Source: Geomonas limicola
GTDB taxonomy: Bacteria; Desulfobacterota; Desulfuromonadia; Geobacterales; Geobacteraceae
Length of the DNA: 64,000 bases
NCBI RefSeq assembly: GCF_014193675.1
Contig: NZ_BLXZ01000009.1
Coordinates: 287-64,286, forward strand
Direction: 5' to 3'
Translations under genes and position numbers: made by a program
Shown here: one piece after another, positions 25,583-33,378 of the stretch
Layout: every line of letters begins with the position of its first letter
Numbering within the stretch: position 1 is the first letter of the stretch
Notes under the pieces: generated by a model
The model's database searches: none
Told to the model about the DNA's origin: nothing
The model's input: the letters and a program-made list of their open reading frames with translations, nothing else

Positions 25583-27127
25583 ATGAGAAAAAATCGGATC
25601 ACAGCAGCTCTGGCAGCAGTCCTGGTCCCTGCGGCCGTCATGGTCGCTTCCCAGGGCTGGACCGAACAGCAAAAACAGCCCCCGCCCAAAACGTCCAACG
25701 ACGCCGTGCAGGATTTCCAAACCCCGCGCCAGGTTCCCATTACCCGCCCGGAGCAGCACAAGACCAACGAGGACCGTCCCGAGAAATTCGCCCCCACCAA
25801 CGTACAGCCCGCCTCCTCCGCCTTCGCCAACCAGCCCGATCAGGGGAAGATCCTCGGTTTCGACTTCTACCGTGATCCCCTGAACGCCAAGCACCCCATG
25901 ATGACCTTCGAGGAGGTCTACAAGCAGGACACGGCCCAGCGTCCCCAGGTGAACGTCCAGCAGCGCAAACTCCTCGAGATGCGCTACGTCCTTACTCCGA
26001 AGCTCTCCCCTGATGTGAAGATGTCCCGCGGCAAACCGATCGCCGTCGGTCCGACCGCGCGCCTTGCGCAGGGGAGCAGTTGGGACCAGCTCGCCACAAT
26101 GACCCCGGAAGATATCCGCAGCGGCAACCTCTTCCCCTACCCGCCCCTGCCCCACCCCAAGCAGAGCACCGGCGGGCAGGTGTTCCCGCAGATCCAGATC
26201 GACATGTTCCCGCGCCTGCAGCGCTTTGATGTCGATTTCGACATCCCCGATGCCTTCCTCCCGGAATTCCCGCCGGCCATCTTCCTGCAGAGCAGACCCG
26301 AACTGGGTGACGTCTCGCGCGGCGAGGTCGTTTCCATCAATAACTTTGAGCGCCTCTTCAAGGACCTGATCACCCCGGTGCAGTTGGACGGCCTGCGCAT
26401 GCTGCTCACCCCGCTGCCGCAGGAGGAATTCAACGCGACCGACGACCGCAAGTCGGCACAACCAAGCATGGGGGTCGCCTGCCTTGACTGCCACGTAAAC
26501 GGTCACACCACCGGCCAGTTCCACCTGAGCCCGGACATCCGTCCCCAGGAGCGCCGTTTCCGTCTGGACACCACGAGTCTGCGCGGCCTCTACAATCAGC
26601 AGGTCCATGCCTCCAAACGCAGCCTGCGTTCCGTGGAGGACTTCAGCGAGTTCGAGCAGCGCACCGCCTACTTCAACGGCGACCAGGTGCACGCCTTCAA
26701 GAAAGGGCCGGTCATCCTGGACCGGATACGGGTCTCGCACATGGCCCAGATGCAGAACATGTTCGACGTCCCGCCGGCACCCAAGCTCGATCCGATCGGC
26801 TTCCTGATTCCCGAGAAGGCGACCCCGGCGGAAATGGCCGGCCAGAAGGTCTTCTTCGGCAAGGGAAGATGCAGCAGCTGCCACCAGCCTCCCTGGTTCA
26901 TGGACCAGCAACTGCACGACCTGAAGATGGAGCGCTTCACCCGCGAACCGGGCGACGGGCCGATCAAGACCTTCACCCTGCGCGGCATCAAGGAGAGCCC
27001 CCCCTACCTGCACGACGGCCGCTGCTTCACCCTCGAGGACACCGTCGAGTTCTTCAACCTGGTGCTGTCCCTGAAGCTCACCCAGGAGGAGAAAACCAAC
27101 CTGGTCGCCTTCCTGCGGGTCCTCTAA
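25583..27127 (+). CDS. Dihaem c-type cytochrome, cytochrome c peroxidase/MauG-like, with long N-terminal region
   Basis: 514 residues with an AGGAG site upstream. A signal peptide (MRKNRITAALAAVLVPAAVM, cleavage near residue 27) sends it to the periplasm. Two haem sites, C300LDCH304 and C430SSCH434, lie only in the C-terminal half; the segment FTLRGIKESPPYLHDGRCFT near the C-terminus is the hallmark of the dihaem peroxidase family. Residues 30-290 contain no CxxCH and are longer than the usual enzyme. It may reduce peroxide or act in post-translational oxidation or extracellular electron transfer; electron partners are unknown. A strong terminator follows. Confidence 0.88.
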   Translation: MRKNRITAALAAVLVPAAVMVASQGWTEQQKQPPPKTSNDAVQDFQTPRQVPITRPEQHKTNEDRPEKFAPTNVQPASSAFANQPDQGKILGFDFYRDPLNAKHPMMTFEEVYKQDTAQRPQVNVQQRKLLEMRYVLTPKLSPDVKMSRGKPIAVGPTARLAQGSSWDQLATMTPEDIRSGNLFPYPPLPHPKQSTGGQVFPQIQIDMFPRLQRFDVDFDIPDAFLPEFPPAIFLQSRPELGDVSRGEVVSINNFERLFKDLITPVQLDGLRMLLTPLPQEEFNATDDRKSAQPSMGVACLDCHVNGHTTGQFHLSPDIRPQERRFRLDTTSLRGLYNQQVHASKRSLRSVEDFSEFEQRTAYFNGDQVHAFKKGPVILDRIRVSHMAQMQNMFDVPPAPKLDPIGFLIPEKATPAEMAGQKVFFGKGRCSSCHQPPWFMDQQLHDLKMERFTREPGDGPIKTFTLRGIKESPPYLHDGRCFTLEDTVEFFNLVLSLKLTQEEKTNLVAFLRVL

Positions 27128-27151
27128 CCGCAGAACCTGGGCAACGGACAC

Positions 27152-27189
27152 AAAAAAGGGGGAAAGCTCGTAAGAGCTCCCCCCTTTTT
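27152..27189 (+). terminator. Rho-independent terminator of the dihaem cytochrome gene
   Basis: AAAAAAGGGGG pairs with CCCCCTTTTT, with an inner AGCTC/GAGCT stem and GTAA loop; a T-rich tail follows. It lies 25 bases after the stop codon. Confidence 0.92.
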
Positions 27190-27322
27190 CTTTTGGCGCT
27201 AAGCGCAAACCATCTGGTGCAGGGCTAAACCATGAGATGAAGGGCCTGGTCTAAGCTTCCCCTGCCTCACTTGGACAGCAAGTAACTGATCCGTTTACCG
27301 GCCCGACACCCGGTGGCCTTTC

Positions 27323-27841
27323 TCAAGGCTTTCTGGACCTTGTCCCCCTCTTGACGGGCGCATTAACCTCGGAAGAGAGAATCAGGTTCGGCGGCAGTTC
27401 CTTCGCACCCAGAATCCTCACCAACTCGTCCAACCCATCGGATATCTTCAGCAGCGTCCGGTCGGGAAGCGGCTCCAACCCCTTCACGAGCATCCCCTGT
27501 GCGACTTCAGGCGCGCTCGCCACCAAAGCTTTCCCCTGCTCGGTCAATTCCACCTCCACGATCCTCCGGTCCACCGTGGAACGGTTTTTCACCACCAGAC
27601 CGCGCGCCTCGAGCCGATCAAGGATCCCTACGACCGTCGTGGGGTGCAGGTACATTCTCCGGGCAAGTTCCGCCCCTTTGATCGGGGCGAATTCGGCAAT
27701 GGTCTTTATTGCCCAAAGCTGCGGCCCGGTAATCCCGGTCTCCTTTTCCGCCCTCTTCGAATGCTCGTTCACCACTTGGAAAACCCGGCGTATGTTATCG
27801 ATTATTTCTGCTACACGCCTGCTTTTGGTGTCCACAGCCAT
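27323..27841 (-). CDS. MarR-family transcriptional regulator
   Basis: 172 residues from ATG 27841 (MAVDTKSRRVAEIIDNIRRV); the 46-codon upstream extension is composed of non-coding-like sequence and overlaps a promoter. The winged helix lies at about 40-110: LWAIKTIAEFAPIKGAELAR, then RMYLHPTTVVGILDRLEARG and a STVDRRIVEVELTEQGKAL wing, all typical of MarR. It is transcribed divergently from pal, and the intergenic DNA contains two perfect palindromes that are plausible operators. Ligand unknown. Confidence 0.9.
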   Translation of the reverse strand: MAVDTKSRRVAEIIDNIRRVFQVVNEHSKRAEKETGITGPQLWAIKTIAEFAPIKGAELARRMYLHPTTVVGILDRLEARGLVVKNRSTVDRRIVEVELTEQGKALVASAPEVAQGMLVKGLEPLPDRTLLKISDGLDELVRILGAKELPPNLILSSEVNAPVKRGTRSRKP

Positions 27842-27950
27842 TCCGCACCTTCCCCTTTGCGAATTTTGGCGCCACTTTGGCACATGTTGGGCGTTTTGGC
27901 AACCTGGCTGAGTGGCGAACCTCCAGGAGCGGTTTCCTTCGGCATTTGAA

Positions 27951-27968
27951 AAAATTGTTGACAATTTT
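27951..27968. promoter_or_regulatory. 8+8 inverted repeat overlapping the -35 of the pal promoter, candidate MarR operator
   Basis: AAAATTGT-TG-ACAATTTT is a perfect inverted repeat with a 2-base centre. It overlaps the TTGACA at 27958-27963, so binding would block RNA polymerase. The size and symmetry fit MarR dimer sites. Confidence 0.5.
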
Positions 27969-27986
27969 AAAATGTACACCGATAGT
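27958..27986 (+). promoter_or_regulatory. Promoter of pal
   Basis: TTGACA at 27958-27963, 17-base spacer, GATAGT at 27981-27986, 90 bases ahead of the pal ATG. Confidence 0.55.
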
Positions 27987-27997
27987 AGGTATACCTA
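27986..27997. promoter_or_regulatory. 12-bp perfect palindrome at the pal transcription start region
   Basis: TAGGTATACCTA is its own reverse complement and begins at the last base of the -10, so it sits about where transcription would start. A second operator, perhaps for the divergent MarR protein or another dimeric repressor, is plausible. Confidence 0.45.
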
Positions 27998-28075
27998 TCT
28001 TTTATTCCAACCACTCACTCGCCGGGTTGCCATACCGGCGGAGCGAATTTCAGTTCCAACAACGGAGGGATGATC

Positions 28076-28669
28076 ATGAACGGGAAAGCAGTTGGGGCGG
28101 TGTTGCTGGCAAGCGGCTGGCTCTTGATGGCAGGCGGTTGCGCCAAGAACCAGACCGTGAAAAAGGATGAGGGAATTGCTCCGGCGACGACTGCCGCGGC
28201 TCCAGCGCCCACGGTGGCGACCGCGCAGCCACAACCGGTGTCCAAAGTCCAGAACCAGCCGGTTCAACAACCCGTGGTAGCGCAGGAACAACCGGTAGCC
28301 AAACAGGTGCAACCTGATCAGGCTACGACCTTGGAAAAGGGGCTCAACAGGATCTATTTCAACTTTGATTCCTCCAACCTCTCCGACCAGGCGCGCACTA
28401 CTCTGGTGGGCAACGCCGAGGTCCTGAAAAAGATCGGTTCCGGCAAGATCAGGGTGGAGGGGAACTGTGACGAACGCGGCTCCGACGACTACAACCTTGC
28501 TCTCGGCGAAAAGCGGGCCAAGGAAGCCGTCCAGTACCTCTCCAGTCTGGGCATACCTGCCGAGCGGCTCTCCACCATCAGCTACGGCAAGGAAAAGCCG
28601 GTGGCCCAGGGGCACGACGAGGCCAGCTGGTCCAAGAACAGGCGCGATGACTTCGTAGTCGTTCCTTGA
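28076..28669 (+). CDS. pal: Peptidoglycan-associated lipoprotein (OmpA C-terminal family)
   Basis: 197 residues; of two in-frame ATGs, 28076 is spaced correctly from the GGAGGG site. A lipoprotein signal ends in LLMAGGC with lipidated Cys22, then a Pro/Ala/Gln-rich linker (about 40-85) and an OmpA-like peptidoglycan-binding domain: YFNFDSSNLSDQARTTLVGN, VEGNCDERGSDDYNLALGEK, then RAKEAVQYLSSLGIPAERL and ISYGKEKP. It should tether the outer membrane to peptidoglycan. Other Tol genes are not present in the window, although a TonB-like gene lies at 37601. Symbol by family resemblance. Confidence 0.85.
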   Translation: MNGKAVGAVLLASGWLLMAGGCAKNQTVKKDEGIAPATTAAAPAPTVATAQPQPVSKVQNQPVQQPVVAQEQPVAKQVQPDQATTLEKGLNRIYFNFDSSNLSDQARTTLVGNAEVLKKIGSGKIRVEGNCDERGSDDYNLALGEKRAKEAVQYLSSLGIPAERLSTISYGKEKPVAQGHDEASWSKNRRDDFVVVP

Positions 28670-28687
28670 CGCTTGCGAAGCATCACT

Positions 28688-28722
28688 GGCTCCGCCGGTC
28701 CTCCTCCCGGCGGAGCCTTTTT
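28688..28722 (+). terminator. Rho-independent terminator downstream of pal
   Basis: GGCTCCGCCGG pairs with CCGGCGGAGCC around a short loop, followed by TTTTT. Eleven-base GC-rich stem. Confidence 0.93.
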
Positions 28723-28753
28723 CACCTCTACCCGTAAAACCGGAACGACCTGG

Positions 28754-30109
28754 ATGCAGCAACACCTCACCGAGCAGATCACCCTCTTCGCCAGCGTCCT
28801 CAAATGGACCGTGTACGCCTCTCTGGTCGGCCTGCTGGTCGGCCTCGGCACCACCGGTTTTCTCAGGTCGCTCGCCTGGACCTCCGCCCAGTATGCTTCC
28901 CATCACAACTACTTCCTTTTTCTTCCGGCGACACTTTTGGTGAGCACGACGCTCGTCCGCTGGCTCGCTCCCGACGCCGCCGGCCACGGCACCGAAAAGG
29001 TGATCGAGGCGGTGCACAAGCGTATGGGGAAGATACCGCTCGCCGTGGTGCCGGTGAAACTGGTCGCCACCGTGCTGACCCTTGCCGGCGGCGGCTCGGC
29101 CGGCAAGGAGGGCCCCTGCGCCCAGATCGGCGCCGGTCTCGCCTCGGGACTGGCAGATATCTTGCGGGTTGCAGACCGGGACCGGCGCAAACTGGTCATT
29201 TGCGGGATCAGCGCGGGGTTCGCCACGGTGTTCGGCACCCCCATCGCCGGCGCACTCTTCGGCGTCGAGGTCCTCGTTCTCGGCCAGGTGTTCTATGACG
29301 TGCTGTTCCCCTCGTTCGTGGCCGGCATCGTCGGGTACCACGTGGCGACCTCGCTCGGGGTGAGCTATCCGCACCCCCCTTCCTGTCTGCTGCCCCAGCT
29401 CAGCAGCTTCACGTTTCTGGAGATCATCCTCTTGGGTGCGGTCTGTGGCCTGGTCTCGCTGTTGCTTATCGAACTGATGAAATTCGGACACCGGATCTTC
29501 GAGCGGCTCCCCTGGCACTGGTCGCTCAACCCGCTGCTTGGTGGCGGGCTTTTGATCCTGGTCGGCACGCAGGTTTCCACAAATTACCTTGGGCTTGGGC
29601 TCGACACCATCGAGTCGGGACTCAACGGAGCTGTCCTGCCGGCGGGCGCGGCTTTCTGGAAGAGCGTCACCACCTCGATCACCCTGGGATGCGGCGGCAG
29701 CGGCGGGATCCTTACCCCGATCTTCTTCATCGGAACCGCAACCGGAAACCTGTACGCGCAACTGGTGAACCCCTCCTACCTGGCCGCTTTTTCCTGCATC
29801 GGCATGGTCGCCCTGTTGGCAGGCTCCGCCAATACCCCCATTGCCGCCTCGGTGATGGCGATGGAGCTTTTCGGGCCCCAGATCGCGCCTTTCGCCGCCA
29901 TTGCCTGCATGGTGAGCTTCCTCATCGTCGGCTACCGCAGCATCTATCCGAGCCAGTTACTCGGCATCCAGAAGAGTGCCTCCCTCAGCATCGCGACCGG
30001 CCGTCCCGTCGGGTGTTCCGGCCATCCCGTCTATCAGCCGCGGGACAAGACACTCGTCAAGATGCTGCTTACCTCCCTTGGGGCCTACCGCAACAGGTGG
30101 CGCAAATGA
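28754..30109 (+). CDS. ClC-family voltage-gated chloride channel/transporter
   Basis: 451 residues from ATG 28754, with about ten to twelve hydrophobic segments. The selectivity-filter motif GKEGP lies at 117-121 within AGGGSAGKEGPCAQIG, followed by CGISAGFATVFGTPIAGALF and, near the C-terminus, GCGGSGGILTPIFFIGTATG and LLAGSANTPIAASVMAMELF. These define the ClC family. There are no C-terminal CBS domains. Whether it is a Cl-/H+ exchanger or a channel is undetermined. It follows the pal terminator and probably has its own start of transcription. Confidence 0.92.
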   Translation: MQQHLTEQITLFASVLKWTVYASLVGLLVGLGTTGFLRSLAWTSAQYASHHNYFLFLPATLLVSTTLVRWLAPDAAGHGTEKVIEAVHKRMGKIPLAVVPVKLVATVLTLAGGGSAGKEGPCAQIGAGLASGLADILRVADRDRRKLVICGISAGFATVFGTPIAGALFGVEVLVLGQVFYDVLFPSFVAGIVGYHVATSLGVSYPHPPSCLLPQLSSFTFLEIILLGAVCGLVSLLLIELMKFGHRIFERLPWHWSLNPLLGGGLLILVGTQVSTNYLGLGLDTIESGLNGAVLPAGAAFWKSVTTSITLGCGGSGGILTPIFFIGTATGNLYAQLVNPSYLAAFSCIGMVALLAGSANTPIAASVMAMELFGPQIAPFAAIACMVSFLIVGYRSIYPSQLLGIQKSASLSIATGRPVGCSGHPVYQPRDKTLVKMLLTSLGAYRNRWRK

Positions 30110-30524
30110 GATATGCACCGCACCAGCCCACGACAACGGCTTGAGAAGAACCTGACGTATGAAGGGTGTTGGAAGAACCTGAGGTAGACGAGGTTTGTGA
30201 GGGAGAGGGTACTGGGCGCCTGTTTGGCCGCTTACCAGGAGTGGTCATGCTTTCGTACAAGTCGCGCCGGCGAACGGACCTGCGGCCGCAGGCTAAAGCG
30301 CCTTCCTGCCCGTAGCCCGGCCAGGAAGGCGGTGAGATGGAGCAGCGCCGCCTTGAGCGCTGCCCTGAAGAGTTCTAGTGCACCTCCGAATACCTGCCGA
30401 ATGTCCCGCCTCCGTCACGAAACCCGACCGGCACAACGCCCTATTTCCCGCAATTCCCCCGACGAAACTTTCGCCAGGTTTTCCAGAACCGGCAGTTCCC
30501 GCACCGGTCCAGTCCAGTTCCCGC
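30110..30524. other. 415-bp convergent intergenic region with two stable hairpins
   Basis: The region lies between the convergent ends of the ClC and lipoprotein genes. Open frames here lack ribosome sites and normal composition. A 10-bp perfect stem (CGCCTTCCTG/CAGGAAGGCG, 30299-30331) and a 7-bp stem (GCAGCGC/GCGCTGC, 30342-30363) lie next to each other; neither has a T-tail. A structured RNA or an old repeat is possible. Confidence 0.5.
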
Positions 30525-30932
30525 TTACGGCGCCAATGCCCGGGTCCTCAGCACCACCTGGTCGCCCGGTTCCGAAACGTTCGGGCTGTCCTCAGCAGAA
30601 ATCACCAACTGGAACACCTCGTACGGGGTCACCGCCATCAGCGTCCCTTCCAGGTCCTTATTCACCTTGAGCTGCCCCAGGTTGTACAGGTCGTGGTTCG
30701 GGGTCTCCAGCCAGACCACGTACACGGACTTGGGCGGGGTGAGGCGCTGGGGCGGTGCGAAATGCTTCACCTTGAGCTGCACCACGTTGTTGCCGTTGGC
30801 ATCCCGGGTGAGCTTCGCCTCCCCTTCGGCGGCCGGCATCTCCTGCGAGGGGGGCAAGGTTATCGTCTTCGTCGCGCAACCAGCCAGTGCCGCCCCGAAC
30901 CACAATGCCGCAAGTACCATTACGAGTCTCAT
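30525..30932 (-). CDS. Predicted outer-membrane or periplasmic lipoprotein, uncharacterised
   Basis: 135 residues; ATG 30932 with AGGAGG upstream. The signal MRLVMVLAALWFGAALAG ends in the lipobox ALAGC (Cys19). The mature part contains a soluble beta-rich domain with SVYVVWLETPNHDLYNLGQL and VFQLVISAEDSPNVSEPGDQ, reminiscent of anti-sigma-factor or Ig-like lipoprotein domains. I do not recognise a named family. It is divergent from the antiporter gene, with an attenuator-like leader. Confidence 0.85.
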   Translation of the reverse strand: MRLVMVLAALWFGAALAGCATKTITLPPSQEMPAAEGEAKLTRDANGNNVVQLKVKHFAPPQRLTPPKSVYVVWLETPNHDLYNLGQLKVNKDLEGTLMAVTPYEVFQLVISAEDSPNVSEPGDQVVLRTRALAP

Positions 30933-30964
30933 CGTCTGCCTCCTTTTGGTTGCGGAGCGCATCG

Positions 30965-31012
30965 AAAAAACGCCCCATGAACGTAGGCAGGGCGCCTCGT
31001 TGGACGCCCTGC
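30965..31012 (-). promoter_or_regulatory. Possible attenuator-like leader hairpins of the lipoprotein gene
   Basis: On the minus strand a perfect 8-bp hairpin GCAGGGCG/CGCCCTGC (31012-30987) is followed by a second possible stem in which CGCCC pairs with GGGCG next to TTTTTT (to 30965). The two stems share one strand and would be mutually exclusive. The second stem is only five base pairs. Confidence 0.3.
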
Positions 31013-31099
31013 GGTGGACCGTACTAAAGAAACTGCTACCTGCCTGAAGGACCCTCTTCCTGGCCCGAAGCCCCCTGGACCGCCCCGGCGCCGGCTTCG

Positions 31100-31128
31100 T
31101 TGCTTCAAGGCTGCACAAATGGTATATT
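31100..31128 (+). promoter_or_regulatory. Promoter of the Na+/H+ antiporter gene
   Basis: TTGCTT (31100-31105), 17 bases, TATATT (31123-31128), 55 bases ahead of the ATG. Confidence 0.55.
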
Positions 31129-31183
31129 AGCACCCTGTAATGTCAACCGTCGGTCTGTCAAGCACACGACCCGCGAGGTGCTC

Positions 31184-32428
31184 ATGCAGACCTTCCACCT
31201 GATCGGAATTCTCACCACGCTCGCCGCCGGCTTCGGCCTCATCAACTACCACCTGTTACGCCTCCCCACCACAATCGGTCTCATGCTGCAGAGCCTCGTT
31301 TGCTCGGTACTTCTGCTGGTCCTGCAGGCCGCAGGCATTCCGATCGCGGAGCCGGTGCGCCAGGCGCTGGCCCAGATCGATTTCGATCAGCTGCTCCTGG
31401 AAGGCCTCTTGAGCTTTCTGCTCTTCGCCGGCGCGCTCTTCGTGAAGAACGAGGAGCTCCTCGAGGTGAAGTGGGATATCGCGGTCTTTGCCACGGTGGG
31501 GGTCCTGATCTCCACCGGACTCATCGGAGGGATGCTCTGGTGGGCCTGCCGCCTCTTCGAGCTCCCCATCAGGCCGCTGTACTGTTTCCTGTTCGGCGCG
31601 CTCATCTCCCCCACCGATCCGGTCGCGGTGCTCCCCATCCTGCGGGCCCAGGGCATCTCCCGCCAGCTCGACGCCCAGATCGCCGGCGAGGCGCTCTTCA
31701 ACGACGGGATCGGGATCGTGCTATTTTTGACCCTGCTCACCCTTTCGGGCGGCGCAGCAGTACACGGCAGCGACGTGGTGTGGCTGCTTGTCAAGGAGGC
31801 CGCTGGTGGACTCGGCTTCGGCGCGCTCCTGGGCTGGATCGGTTATCGGCTTATGAAGAGCGTGGATAATTACCAACTGGAGATCCTGATCACCCTCGCC
31901 CTGGTGAGCGGCGGCTATGCGCTGGCTCTTTTGGCGGGGGTTTCCGGTGCGCTTGCGATGGTGGTGGCGGGGTTGCTCGTGGGGGGACCGGGGCGCCGGC
32001 TCGCCATGTCGAAGCGCACCCGCGACAACCTGGACCGGTTCTGGGAACTGGTGGAGGAACTGCTTAACTCGGTGCTCTTTACCCTGATCGGGCTGGAGAT
32101 GCTGGCGATCGTCACCAGGATCGACGCAACCCACATCCTGGCAGCCCTGCTCTCGATTCCCCTGGTGCTCCTGGCGCGCATGCTTTCGGTGGGTTCGATC
32201 CGGATCCTCTTGCGCTGCTTCGGCTCTTTGATACCGCACTCCTGGCCGATCATGACCTGGAGCGGGCTGCGTGGCGGCATCTCCATTGCGCTGGCGCTCT
32301 CCCTACCCCGGTCCGGTGAGCGGAGCGTGGTCTTGGTGGCGACCTACGCCGTCGTCGCTTTTTCCATCCTGGTGCAAGGGAGCACCCTCAAGTACCTGGT
32401 GGCCTGGCGCACCGGGCGAAACGGCTAG
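31184..32428 (+). CDS. Na+/H+ antiporter, CPA1 family (NhaP-like)
   Basis: 414 residues, with a GAGGTG ribosome site before ATG 31184. About twelve hydrophobic segments; the signature GALISPTDPVAVLPILRAQG contains the transport aspartate region, followed by LDAQIAGEALFNDGIGIVLF (the ND-type site in transmembrane 6) and the cytoplasmic-facing TWSGLRGGISIALALSLP. It should exchange Na+ or K+ for H+ across the inner membrane. No C-terminal regulatory domain is present. It ends in a bidirectional terminator shared with the DsbC-like gene. Confidence 0.92.
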   Translation: MQTFHLIGILTTLAAGFGLINYHLLRLPTTIGLMLQSLVCSVLLLVLQAAGIPIAEPVRQALAQIDFDQLLLEGLLSFLLFAGALFVKNEELLEVKWDIAVFATVGVLISTGLIGGMLWWACRLFELPIRPLYCFLFGALISPTDPVAVLPILRAQGISRQLDAQIAGEALFNDGIGIVLFLTLLTLSGGAAVHGSDVVWLLVKEAAGGLGFGALLGWIGYRLMKSVDNYQLEILITLALVSGGYALALLAGVSGALAMVVAGLLVGGPGRRLAMSKRTRDNLDRFWELVEELLNSVLFTLIGLEMLAIVTRIDATHILAALLSIPLVLLARMLSVGSIRILLRCFGSLIPHSWPIMTWSGLRGGISIALALSLPRSGERSVVLVATYAVVAFSILVQGSTLKYLVAWRTGRNG

Positions 32429-32479
32429 ATCCTTTCCCTCCTTCCCCGTCCCCTTCGGAATCCTCGAAAACGGAAAAAG

Positions 32480-32512
32480 AAAAGCCCCGCCTGGTGAGGA
32501 AGCGGGGCTTTT
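32480..32512. terminator. Bidirectional Rho-independent terminator
   Basis: AAAAGCCCCGC pairs with GCGGGGCTTTT, an 11-bp stem whose ends give a T-run on both strands. It serves the antiporter on plus and the DsbC-like gene on minus. Confidence 0.93.
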
Positions 32513-32559
32513 CTGCGACAGGGGCTTGGCGTCACTTCTTACGGTGACTCCCTCCCGGG

Positions 32560-33273
32560 CTACTTGAGCAGTTCGTCGAGACGCTTGGTATCGGCTCCAA
32601 CCACCTGCTGGCCGTTCACGTAGAAGGTCGGGGTTCCCTGGATCCCCACCTTGCGGGCCAGGTTCAGGTGCTCCTGGGCCAGGGTTTTCACCGCCTCGGT
32701 AACCGGCTTCGCATTGGCCGGGATATCCTGCCCCAGCATCATGGCGTCAAACGCCTGGGTCTTGTTGTCTGCCCCGAGGATGTAGTGGATCTTGGTGATG
32801 GCAGCCGGGTGGGCCAGCGGCGCAAAGAAGACGTACTGGGTCACGTCGCTGCGCTTGGAGAAGTACTCGAAGGCCTTGCGGCAGTACGGGCAGTCCGGGT
32901 CGGTAAACTCGATCACCGAGATTTTGCCGTCGCCGATCTTCACTGCCTTTTCCAAGGGGAGTGTCGCCACCACTTTGGCAGCCAGGGCGCCGCGGCGCTC
33001 GGCAGTGCGGCTCTTGAGATCCTTGCCGATGATCTCCCCGGTGACGATCAGCTCTTTATCGGGGTAGAAGTAGAAGATGCTCTGTCCCGAGACGACCTCG
33101 TAGAGTCCTGGAATCTCCGAAGGGGTGACACTGTCGAAGGGCACCTGCGGGAACGCGGCACGCAGGGCGGCATCAGGCTTTACCGCTTCGGGAGCGGCAT
33201 TCGCCACAGCGACGCTGCCGAGCCAGAAGGCTCCCAACAACAGACTTGCGAACAATCCCCTTTTCAAAAACAT
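32560..33273 (-). CDS. DsbC/DsbG-like thiol:disulfide interchange protein
   Basis: 237 residues, ATG 33273 with GGAGG upstream. A signal peptide (1-27, ending VANA) is followed by a DsbC-type N-terminal dimerisation region (SVTPSEIPGLYEVVSGQSIF, then YFYPDKELIVTGEIIG) and a thioredoxin-fold catalytic domain with CPYC at 128-131 (FTDPDCPYC) and the cis-proline loop GTPTFYV. It should shuffle or reduce disulfides in periplasmic proteins, such as c-type cytochromes and secreted enzymes. The absence of a nearby DsbD leaves its reductant unidentified. Confidence 0.9.
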   Translation of the reverse strand: MFLKRGLFASLLLGAFWLGSVAVANAAPEAVKPDAALRAAFPQVPFDSVTPSEIPGLYEVVSGQSIFYFYPDKELIVTGEIIGKDLKSRTAERRGALAAKVVATLPLEKAVKIGDGKISVIEFTDPDCPYCRKAFEYFSKRSDVTQYVFFAPLAHPAAITKIHYILGADNKTQAFDAMMLGQDIPANAKPVTEAVKTLAQEHLNLARKVGIQGTPTFYVNGQQVVGADTKRLDELLK

Positions 33274-33378
33274 ACACGCCTCCATAGAGATAATCCCGCC
33301 TGGTTGCGGGTCGATCTGTACCGTATCACACTTTGAATCAATTTCGAAGCCGCTAATACCGTCGAGGGGCGAGCCGAG

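Noticed and set aside
30197..30670. 157-codon plus-strand frame overlapping the lipoprotein gene
   Set aside because: It runs antisense through the lipoprotein gene and has Arg/Pro/Ser-rich non-protein-like composition.
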